DNA from: Fulvivirga sp. M361
GTDB taxonomy: Bacteria > Bacteroidota > Bacteroidia > Cytophagales > Cyclobacteriaceae
Direction: 5' to 3'
DNA: 64,000 nt
NCBI RefSeq assembly: GCF_007097395.1
Contig: NZ_VKDC01000002.1
Coordinates: 216,813-280,812, forward strand
Part shown: in pieces, positions 8,361 through 14,839 of the stretch
How positions within the stretch are numbered: position 1 is the first letter of the stretch
How the letters are laid out: every line of letters begins with the position of its first letter
Notes under the pieces: model-generated
The model's database searches: none
Told to the model about the DNA's origin: nothing
The model's input: the letters and a program-made list of their open reading frames with translations, nothing else
Program-made: the position numbers and the translations under genes

Positions 8361-8876
8361 TTAAAAGGCAGATACTTCACCATAAGCCAACTCCAACACT
8401 TTAGACTTTCCTTTTTTATTGATCGTGACAATGTAGAGGTTGTCGTAGTCAGCCTCATTCAACTGTTTATATTCCTGTGATCCCAGTAAGAGGTTAACAA
8501 ATATCGGAGTGGTATTGGAATGACCTGAAAATACAAAGGTCTTATTTTCAGACTTCATTAACATCGCTGTTATCTCTTCCAGTTTGAATGGATTATATTC
8601 TTCTATATCCAGTTCCTGGTTTTCAGCCAGTGGGGCTACAGTTTCTTTTGTTCTATTGAAGGGTGTGGAATAGATAGCATCGATTTTCACATTCTCTAAA
8701 ACCCTTACCAGCTCTTTAGCTCGCTGCCGTCCTTTCTCTGATAAACCCGGATCACTGCCACTTTCCAGGTCTTTTTCAGCATGTCTTAAAAGTATAACAG
8801 TAGTTTGTCCATGAACACAAGTTAAGGATACAAAAACAAACAGACTGCAAACGAACAGCAGATATCTCAATTTCAT
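8361..8876 (-). CDS. Secreted histidine phosphatase (phosphoglycerate mutase/SixA-like)
   Basis: 171 residues with a signal peptide (cleavage near CVHGQ, residue 23). The mature part starts with the phosphohistidine motif LLRHAEK (Arg31, His32), followed by GLSEKGRQRA, the FNRTKET element and the second catalytic His in FSGHSNTTP. It should be a periplasmic phosphatase of the branch with a short histidine phosphatase core; the substrate is unknown. The start overlaps the preceding gene stop by four bases, so it is coupled to the NTF2-like protein. Confidence 0.88.
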   Translation of the reverse strand: MKLRYLLFVCSLFVFVSLTCVHGQTTVILLRHAEKDLESGSDPGLSEKGRQRAKELVRVLENVKIDAIYSTPFNRTKETVAPLAENQELDIEEYNPFKLEEITAMLMKSENKTFVFSGHSNTTPIFVNLLLGSQEYKQLNEADYDNLYIVTINKKGKSKVLELAYGEVSAF

Positions 8877-9358
8877 TGGAATTTATCTTTTATTTCCCCG
8901 GGTATCTTACAGCCTTCTTTTTTCCTTGTATCTGTAATCTGGAAGATCTTCCAACCTTCCTCTGTTCTGAAAAGGTGAAATGCATCTACACCACAGTGAC
9001 TGAAAGTATTCCCTGCGTAAAACGCATATGACGCCCAAAGTTGAGCAAAGTCCTGGTCGATTTTAACCTCTATATCCCATATAGGCTCATTCCATACCTG
9101 ATCATGAGTGCTTCCTACAGCATTTAGGAATTTTTGCAATGAACCCTTACGTAAAATGGGCTGTCCTTCTTTATTACGAAGGATCGTATACATTTGGGCT
9201 GTCTCCATAAATGTGCTGTGAACCATAGCGCTGTCACCTAAACGCATCCCTTCAAACAAGGACAGTACTACGGCTTTCACCTCTTCCTGAGGTGGTTTTT
9301 GAGCACACACCGCTGTAGCAAGCAGCTGAAAAATGGCAAATACAATCGTACGCATCAT
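8873..9358 (-). CDS. Secreted NTF2-like (SnoaL/DUF4440-type) protein
   Basis: 161 residues from the ATG at 9358, chosen because it opens directly into a signal peptide (MMRTIVFAIFQLLATAVCAQ); a start at 9355 is equally possible. The mature part has the cone fold pattern of NTF2-like proteins: an N-terminal helix (VVLSLFEGMRLGDSA), strands with LWASYAFYAG, and the end EGWKIFQITDTRKK. These proteins bind small ligands or are degenerate hydratases. It heads a two-gene unit with the histidine phosphatase. Function unknown. Confidence 0.8.
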   Translation of the reverse strand: MMRTIVFAIFQLLATAVCAQKPPQEEVKAVVLSLFEGMRLGDSAMVHSTFMETAQMYTILRNKEGQPILRKGSLQKFLNAVGSTHDQVWNEPIWDIEVKIDQDFAQLWASYAFYAGNTFSHCGVDAFHLFRTEEGWKIFQITDTRKKEGCKIPGEIKDKFQ

Positions 9359-9476
9359 TGTTTTCTTGTAATTTATGGGGATACTTCCTTCTCTTGAATA
9401 CAATTTATACAAGCGGCATTAGCCTTACCCTGAAAAATCTTAAGTTTTGGGAATTTAACTCTAACGAATATAATAG

Positions 9477-9484
9477 TAACTTTG
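9477..9484 (+). promoter_or_regulatory. -7 element of the TPR gene promoter
   Basis: TAACTTTG fits the Bacteroidota -7 consensus TAnnTTTG exactly and lies 19 bases before the start codon at 9504, giving a leader of roughly a dozen bases. No good -33 TTTG was found at the usual distance. Confidence 0.45.
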
Positions 9485-9503
9485 AGCCAAATTACCTAAT
9501 TCT

Positions 9504-10652
9504 ATGTTTATTAAATATCTATGGCTTTTTCTTTGTCTGATAACCTTTAATGGTTTTACTTTTCAAAATATTGATAGCCTGGAAAACAGGTTGTCGTCCG
9601 CCAAGGGTAAGGACCGGGTGGATATTCTGAATAAAATTTATATTGGTTATGTCCAGGAAAGTCCAACGAAGGCCTTGTCCTATTCGAAAGACGCGCTGGA
9701 TCTCGCATCGGTAATAAACTACCCAAAAGGCAGGGCCGCCGCACTCAATAATATAGGCATAGTCTATAAAAATCAAGGTGTATACGATAAGGCGCTGGAT
9801 TACTATATCGAGTCTATACGTATTAGCGCTGAGCTTGAAGACCGAATGCTATTGGCTTCTACTATGAACAATATAGGAACAGTATACTCGCTTAAAGAAA
9901 CTTATGATAAGGCACTCATCTACTTTATTGAATCCTATGAGACCTTTGAAAAATTAGGCCGACGTAAGCAGATCATTGGGGCCTTGAACAATATTGGTAA
10001 TGCTTACAGCGATATGGGAGAAAAAAAGAAAGCCATGGAGTATTATAATAAATCCATAGCACTTGCGGAAGAAACGGGTGACTTACTGAACTTCGACCCC
10101 ATTAACAACCTTGGTAACATTTATTTTCATGAGGGCGATTACCCGCAAGCACTTAACTACTATGAAAAGTCTAAGGAGATTGCAGAAGCAAGTAATGACT
10201 TTAGAGGTCGTGCTTATGCCATGGCTAACATTGGGTCAGCTTACCTTGAACTGAATGACTACGACAGGGCCGAGAGTCATTTCAATCAAGCCATACAAAT
10301 TGCGACAGACCTAAAGGAAAACCCAATATTAAAGCAAATATACCTTGGTCTGTCCACCATAGCCTTCAACAAGAAAAAATACAAGGAAGCTTATGAGGCA
10401 AGGCTTCTGTATGACAAAGTAAAGGATTATGTCTACAATGAGGAAAGCAGTCGTAAGCTGGCAAGGCTGGAAATGGCTTTTGAGTTTCAGCAGAAAGAAA
10501 AAGAACTGGAGATACTAAAACGCACTAAAGAAATTACAGATCTTAAACTTGAAAATAACAGGATTGTGATTTTACTTGGCATCATGGGCACGATCATTCT
10601 TGTTGCCATCGGGTTTATCCTTTTTAAGTTGAAAAGGGCTAAAATAGCTTAA
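9504..10652 (+). CDS. TPR protein with one C-terminal membrane helix and no output domain
   Basis: 382 residues: signal peptide or anchor (1-22), six to seven tetratricopeptide repeats (about 35-310, with units such as AAALNNIGIVYKNQG and GALNNIGNAYSDMG), a coiled coil (about 320-350) and a hydrophobic helix (IVILLGIMGTIILVAIGFIL) near 355-375. It stops six residues after the helix. In Cytophagales this layout normally continues into a histidine kinase, LuxR or cyclase domain. Here only 23 bases separate the stop from the next, convergent gene, so no lost output domain is hidden downstream. It may be a genuine receptor-like scaffold or a truncated sensor. Confidence 0.85.
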   Translation: MFIKYLWLFLCLITFNGFTFQNIDSLENRLSSAKGKDRVDILNKIYIGYVQESPTKALSYSKDALDLASVINYPKGRAAALNNIGIVYKNQGVYDKALDYYIESIRISAELEDRMLLASTMNNIGTVYSLKETYDKALIYFIESYETFEKLGRRKQIIGALNNIGNAYSDMGEKKKAMEYYNKSIALAEETGDLLNFDPINNLGNIYFHEGDYPQALNYYEKSKEIAEASNDFRGRAYAMANIGSAYLELNDYDRAESHFNQAIQIATDLKENPILKQIYLGLSTIAFNKKKYKEAYEARLLYDKVKDYVYNEESSRKLARLEMAFEFQQKEKELEILKRTKEITDLKLENNRIVILLGIMGTIILVAIGFILFKLKRAKIA

Positions 10653-10675
10653 GATGCAATGCCTCATTGTCCAGC

Positions 10676-11122
10676 TCATTTATAACCAACACTTTCATCT
10701 AAAGGCATTGGACTTTTTAAAAAATTACCGGTACCTCTGGCTACTTCTTTGTTAGTTTCTAAATTGATCAAAATGGCTTCTGCCACTATTTGTTGCTTTG
10801 TATAAGATATTACACTGGCTTTTGCCAGCAACTCTCCATATAACACGGGTCTTAAAAAATGGATATTAAATGTGCTGGTAAGTAGGAATACACCTGTTTC
10901 CAGAGAACTGGCAGCAAAAAAAGCAGCGTCATCAAGCATCTTAAAATACACCGAGCCATGAAGTGCACCCGCTGAATGAAATAATTCCCGGTTACACGCC
11001 ATTTTTATTTCACATGATCCTTTAGCAATATTAATCGTAGGTTGGTAGATTTTATTAATGGGAGCTGCATGTACATACATCCATTCCAGCTTCTGGTAAT
11101 GTTCTTCATAAGTTATATCCAT
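10676..11122 (-). CDS. PaaI-type hotdog-fold thioesterase
   Basis: 148 residues, one hotdog domain. The central helix motif LHGSVYFKMLDDAAFFAA fits the HGxxxxxxDxxxxxA pattern of PaaI-type acyl-CoA thioesterases. Strands such as STFNIHFLRPV and VARGTGNFLKS are typical. It should hydrolyse an acyl- or aryl-CoA in the cytosol; the substrate is unknown. Single gene, convergent with the TPR gene. Confidence 0.87.
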   Translation of the reverse strand: MDITYEEHYQKLEWMYVHAAPINKIYQPTINIAKGSCEIKMACNRELFHSAGALHGSVYFKMLDDAAFFAASSLETGVFLLTSTFNIHFLRPVLYGELLAKASVISYTKQQIVAEAILINLETNKEVARGTGNFLKSPMPLDESVGYK

Positions 11123-11259
11123 GACCGTACAGTTCTATTGAAATTAGTTCTATTTTTTGCCCCCAATACCAGCATCAAAACGGATCCCTACTAAACCATT
11201 TCCCGAAGGTCTTAACGCTTAAAAATAAAAATAGTGTTTAAGAATTCAGTTTTATGCTA

Positions 11260-11267
11260 TAGTTTTG
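11260..11267 (+). promoter_or_regulatory. -7 element of the small membrane peptide gene
   Basis: TAGTTTTG matches TAnnTTTG and lies 35 bases before the ATG at 11303, leaving a leader of about 30 bases. Confidence 0.4.
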
Positions 11268-11302
11268 AATGTGTAGATCAGTAAAACCTAGATAAAAATA
11301 AC

Positions 11303-11431
11303 ATGGAGCAATATATCGGCGATGGAGCCAGTCTTTTCATAACCATTGTAGCATGCCTGATTGGTTTTGGCGCTGCGGTAGGTTTGCTTGACTTTCAAAA
11401 AACAAAAAAAGAAGATACAGCCGAAGACTGA
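11303..11431 (+). CDS. 42-residue membrane peptide
   Basis: The ORF runs from ATG to TGA and encodes a short N-terminus (MEQYIGDGA), one hydrophobic helix (about residues 10-30, rich in Gly, Ala, Ile) and a charged tail (FQKTKKEDTAED). It has its own -7 element upstream and a strong palindromic terminator directly downstream, so it is a complete stand-alone transcription unit. The helix-plus-charged-tail design is that of small inner-membrane proteins that modulate larger complexes. I recognise no family. Confidence 0.6.
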   Translation: MEQYIGDGASLFITIVACLIGFGAAVGLLDFQKTKKEDTAED

Positions 11432-11439
11432 GTTTCTTT

Positions 11440-11489
11440 TTAAAATAAATAAAGGCTGTTGGTTAACCAACAGCCTTTATTTATTTTAA
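11440..11489. terminator. Bidirectional terminator, 50-bp perfect palindrome
   Basis: The arms meet at 11464/11465 without a mismatch: AAAGGCTGTTGGTT on the left, AACCAACAGCCTTT on the right, each flanked by A/T-rich runs that give a U-tract on either strand. It lies between the small peptide gene (forward) and the FKBP gene (reverse) and can end both transcripts. Confidence 0.9.
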
Positions 11490-11539
11490 TACTTATATTG
11501 CTAATGAGTTGAAATAGCAAAAATTATTGATTTGCGTAA

Positions 11540-11968
11540 TCAAGCAATTTCTAACAGTTCTATTTCAAAGATCAGATCCTTACCGGACAAAGGGTGATTC
11601 GCATCTAATTCTATCTCGCTTTCGGCTACCTTGGCAACTATGACCGGAATTGATTGTCCATCAGGCTGTTGCATTCCCAATTGTTGCCCTACCTCCGGCT
11701 CAAGGTCAGCTGGAAGTTGTGACTTTGGTACGGTAACAATCATATCCTCGCTTTTCTCACCATACGCCTCTTTTGCGGGGATATCCACCACTTTTTTATC
11801 TCCTATCAACATACCATTCACTGCTGCATCGAATCCCGCTATCATCATTCCCGCTCCAATCTCAAATTCCAGCGGTTCTCTACTCACGGAGGAATCAAAA
11901 ACGGTCCCATCGTGTAATTTACCTGTGTAGTGTACTTTAACTTTATCTCCTTTTTTCGCCTGAGACAT
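11540..11968 (-). CDS. FKBP-type peptidyl-prolyl isomerase, SlyD-like
   Basis: 142 residues. The FKBP domain is split by an inserted flap domain as in Sly[19 protein letters not shown] and [16 protein letters not shown] before it, [14 protein letters not shown] ending ([19 protein letters not shown]) after it. It catalyses proline isomerisation and acts as a chaperone in the cytosol (no signal peptide). The His/Cys-rich nickel tail of E. coli SlyD is absent. A TACCTTTG promoter element lies 47 bases upstream. Confidence 0.94.
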   Translation of the reverse strand: MSQAKKGDKVKVHYTGKLHDGTVFDSSVSREPLEFEIGAGMMIAGFDAAVNGMLIGDKKVVDIPAKEAYGEKSEDMIVTVPKSQLPADLEPEVGQQLGMQQPDGQSIPVIVAKVAESEIELDANHPLSGKDLIFEIELLEIA

Positions 11969-12015
11969 CGTATATTATTTTAATTCAATTTAATAACCTT
12001 GATTTTCAAGGAGCG

Positions 12016-12023
12016 CAAAGGTA
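12016..12023 (-). promoter_or_regulatory. -7 element of the FKBP gene
   Basis: On the reverse strand this reads TACCTTTG followed by CGC, an exact TAnnTTTG match, 47 bases before the start codon at 11968. Confidence 0.5.
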
Positions 12024-12161
12024 GTCATTAGCGTTTCAAGAAAAAATTTACCGTTAACGTGTACCTTAACTACCATACCTGCATTATGTGTGTACTTCAT
12101 TTCCAATAACAATGACGGATCTGTTAATGGCGGTTAGCAGAGACATTGTGAAAAGGCGGTT

Positions 12162-12202
12162 AACATCCGGTCGGTTGCCCGAAGACAATCCGACCGGATG
12201 TT
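12162..12202 (+). promoter_or_regulatory. GC-rich hairpin in the sigma-factor leader
   Basis: AACATCCGGTCGG and CCGACCGGATGTT form a perfect 13-bp stem around a 15-base loop. It is the strongest GC-rich structure in this A/T-rich intergenic region and ends 34 bases before the likely sigma-factor start. Just upstream is a direct repeat GGCGGTTARCA (12129-12139 and 12155-12165). It may be an attenuator, the end of a small RNA, or an operator. Only two T follow inside the pairing, so a classical terminator is uncertain. Confidence 0.5.
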
Positions 12203-12236
12203 TCGTTGTAACAAAAATGATTGTAAATTAAAGCAT

Positions 12237-12920
12237 ATGCTGTACATGCCCGGGGTTGATGCCTCTATATCCTCTACGATCAATCGGTATTGGTCTGTCT
12301 TCTATTCGTCTTTCAATGTATTTTATCTGTTTAGTGTAGCTTCCGTTACCTATCATAAAAAGGAAAAAGAGATACTTGAAGAATATGAAATTGTCAAAAA
12401 GGCCCAGCAGCACCCGGAATACTTTGCTCCGCTGTACCGAAAGTATCATGACACATTGTTCTTGTTTATCAATAAGCGGGTGGATCACCTGGACTTAACC
12501 GCAGACCTCACTTCCAAGGTATTCCTGAAAAGCCTGAAAAACATTAAAAGGTATAAGTACCAGGGGGTACCCTTTTCAGCTTGGTTGTATCGAATAGCCA
12601 TTAATGAGATGAATATGTTTTTTAGAGAACAAACTAAAATGGCACGTACCGTGAGTATTACGGACGATCATATTAATGTTTTGATCTCGGAAATAGAATA
12701 TGAAAAGCCCGAGCTGGACCCTTATGTATTAATACCCGTTCTTATTGAACAGCTTAATGAAAATGAAATACAACTTATAGAACTGCGTTTTTTTGAAGAT
12801 CGGTCTTTTAAAGAAATCGGTTACCTAACGGGTTTATCTGAAGTGAATGCTAAAATCAAAACATATCGGGTGATTAAAAAACTCAAGTCTATCTCAAAGG
12901 AAATCCGATACCATGACTAA
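12237..12920 (+). CDS. RNA polymerase sigma factor, sigma-70/ECF type
   Basis: Region 2 (HPEYFAPLYRKYHDTLFLFI ... FSAWLYRIAINEMN) and region 4 (LNENEIQLIELRFFEDRSFKEIGYLTG) of a group-4 sigma factor are clear; region 3 is missing, as expected. The start is uncertain. An ATG at 12198 would lie inside a hairpin stem; 12237 gives 227 residues but still a hydrophobic stretch (YWSVFYSSFNVFYLF) ahead of the expected N-terminus near HKKEKEILEE, where no ATG, GTG or TTG is available. The stop overlaps the next gene by eight bases, so a one-helix membrane protein is translated with it and may be its regulator. Confidence 0.88.
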   Translation: MLYMPGVDASISSTINRYWSVFYSSFNVFYLFSVASVTYHKKEKEILEEYEIVKKAQQHPEYFAPLYRKYHDTLFLFINKRVDHLDLTADLTSKVFLKSLKNIKRYKYQGVPFSAWLYRIAINEMNMFFREQTKMARTVSITDDHINVLISEIEYEKPELDPYVLIPVLIEQLNENEIQLIELRFFEDRSFKEIGYLTGLSEVNAKIKTYRVIKKLKSISKEIRYHD

Positions 12921-13215
12921 GATCAAAGTAAAAATAAATGCTCCAATCCCGCCATTGGAGACTGTTCATCGTTATCGTGACTTTGATGGCCTGATGGCAA
13001 AGTTTCAGAAGTACTATAGTACAAGGGGCATAAGGGAGATGCTCTACAATGACAGAAGAAAACTCGTTTACATTGTAATCATTGTCATACTGTTACTCTT
13101 GTTATTATTTGTGGAAGATATTACCAAAAAACAGGGAAATTCTAAACAAGAAGACCAAATAGAGGAAATGGACCGATCAGCAATAGATCTGGAGTTGACG
13201 GATTTATTGGGTTAA
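12913..13215 (+). CDS. One-helix membrane protein coupled to the sigma factor
   Basis: 100 residues: a basic/aromatic N-terminal half (about 1-50, with RYRDFDGLMAKFQKYY), one very hydrophobic helix (VYIVIIVILLLLLLF, about 52-67) and an acidic tail (QEDQIEEMDRSAIDLELTDLLG). It overlaps the sigma-factor gene by eight bases. The topology (about 50 residues, one helix, about 33 residues) is that of small anti-sigma factors, but I see no zinc-binding anti-sigma motif. Function as an anti-sigma factor is inferred from position only. Confidence 0.75.
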   Translation: MTKIKVKINAPIPPLETVHRYRDFDGLMAKFQKYYSTRGIREMLYNDRRKLVYIVIIVILLLLLLFVEDITKKQGNSKQEDQIEEMDRSAIDLELTDLLG

Positions 13216-13227
13216 GAGATAAGTTAA

Positions 13228-13782
13228 TCAAAGTTCGGATTGAAATCCTTGTTCCCAATCTTTCCAGGACGTGTTTTTAAAGTAATTACCTCCGATGAAC
13301 TTTACGATTTTCTCGAATTGATCCGGTTTTTGATATCCGGGCAAAGGTTGGATCATATTAAAGTCTTCATCTAAGAATACGACAGTCGGATAGCTTAATT
13401 TATTGTTCAGCAATGCTGCTGCCAGTTCATGATATCCTTTACGACCTGAGGGCACAAATTTGAATGTCCGATCTCTAAAAACTATGTCTTCTTTTTGCTC
13501 TCCATCCAACTTGACAGGATAAAAATTTTCATTGAGGTATTGGGCTATTTCGGGATGGCCGAACGTATTCTTATCCATCACCTTACACCACCCACACCAG
13601 TCCGTATACACGTCAATAAATATTTTTTTCTTTTGTGTTTTCGATTTTTCGAGGGCCTCTTCAAAAGTCAACCAATTCACGGCCGATCCTTCCTCTTCCC
13701 TGATATCAAAAGCCGAGCTTAACACTACTACTGCTATGAGTACACCTGACAGCCCCGTAACAATTAACTTTCTTCTGTTCAT
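13228..13782 (-). CDS. Exported thioredoxin-like protein (CGWC)
   Basis: 184 residues with an N-terminal signal or anchor (ending near LSSAF, residue 25) and a thioredoxin fold. The redox motif is DWCGWCKVMD (Cys63, Cys66), the cis-Pro region SYPTVVFLDED is present. It matches the thioredoxin_7/DsbD-gamma-like group that reduces or isomerises disulfides in the periplasm. Convergent with the sigma operon, 12 bases apart; 67 bases downstream of the miaA stop on the same strand. Confidence 0.88.
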   Translation of the reverse strand: MNRRKLIVTGLSGVLIAVVVLSSAFDIREEEGSAVNWLTFEEALEKSKTQKKKIFIDVYTDWCGWCKVMDKNTFGHPEIAQYLNENFYPVKLDGEQKEDIVFRDRTFKFVPSGRKGYHELAAALLNNKLSYPTVVFLDEDFNMIQPLPGYQKPDQFEKIVKFIGGNYFKNTSWKDWEQGFQSEL

Positions 13783-13849
13783 AATTAGTGTATATACGCC
13801 AATAAACTATCTAAGATATGATAATTTCAATATTAATGCCAGAAATGAA

Positions 13850-14752
13850 TCAGTTGGTCATTTGTTTGACATAATCAAGAATGCCAGGTATATTCTCCGG
13901 AGAAAACCATCGGGTATTGGTGTCTTTTTTAAACCAGGTCAGTTGACGTTTAGCATAGCGTCGTGAGTTACGTTTGAGTAACCGGATACACTCCTCTTTG
14001 TCATAACGTCCGGACATGTAATCAAATATCTCTTTATAACCCACTGTCTGTAATGCATTAATATGACGGTATCGATATAACGATTTTGCCTCTTCAAAAA
14101 GGCCCTCCTCGATCATATTGTCCATTCGATCATTGATCCTTTCGTATAACTGATCTCTGGGCAATTCAAGACCTACTTTTATCACTTCAAACTTCCGGTC
14201 ACTGACGGGTGGCTTTCGCCATTGAGAATAAGGCACACCTGTACCTATAAATACTTCTAAAGCCCTGATAACTCTTTGTGGGTTGTTTTTATCTACCTCT
14301 ACTGCATAAACAGGGTCGGTGTTCATGAGCTGTTCTACCAATTTTTCCAGTCCCTCTTCTTCTAAACTTTCATTTAATCTTTCCCGGACGGCAGGTTCAA
14401 TATGTGGTATCTCAGCAAACCCTTTGGCCACGGCATCAACATACAGCCCTGACCCTCCGGCCATTATCAGGTAATTATTGTTTAAAAATAGACGTTCAGT
14501 AAGTGCCAGCACTTCTTTTTCATACTTTCCGGCAGATACATTGGTAAAAATAGAATGCGAATTAATGAAATAATGCTTAACACAGGCTAATTCTTCAGCT
14601 GTAGGTTTAGCTGTTCCTATTTCCATTTCCTTATACAACTGCCTGGAATCAGCAGATATTATCTCAGAGCGAAAATGGTGGGCTAACGCTATGGCCAGCT
14701 TGGTCTTACCTACTGCAGTGGGGCCAACAACTGTCAGCAAATATTTCTTCAT
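13850..14752 (-). CDS. miaA: tRNA dimethylallyltransferase
   Basis: 300 residues, the usual length. The P-loop GPTAVGKT (10-17), the DSRQLYKEMEIGTAKP motif that binds substrate, and NPQRVIRALEV are all present. It adds a dimethylallyl group to A37 of tRNAs reading UNN codons. A -7 element (TAATTTTG) lies only five bases before the start codon, so the transcript may be nearly leaderless. Confidence 0.97.
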   Translation of the reverse strand: MKKYLLTVVGPTAVGKTKLAIALAHHFRSEIISADSRQLYKEMEIGTAKPTAEELACVKHYFINSHSIFTNVSAGKYEKEVLALTERLFLNNNYLIMAGGSGLYVDAVAKGFAEIPHIEPAVRERLNESLEEEGLEKLVEQLMNTDPVYAVEVDKNNPQRVIRALEVFIGTGVPYSQWRKPPVSDRKFEVIKVGLELPRDQLYERINDRMDNMIEEGLFEEAKSLYRYRHINALQTVGYKEIFDYMSGRYDKEECIRLLKRNSRRYAKRQLTWFKKDTNTRWFSPENIPGILDYVKQMTN

Positions 14753-14757
14753 CAGAC

Positions 14758-14765
14758 CAAAATTA
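14758..14765 (-). promoter_or_regulatory. -7 element of miaA, five bases from the start codon
   Basis: Reads TAATTTTG on the reverse strand, an exact TAnnTTTG match. With initiation a few bases downstream the mRNA would begin at or next to the ATG at 14752. Confidence 0.4.
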
Positions 14766-14839
14766 GGAAGTATTTAGTAAGTTAAACAACCTCATGACGA
14801 AGAATGTCGGTTGTTTAATATTTGTTATTTTCACAAGTA

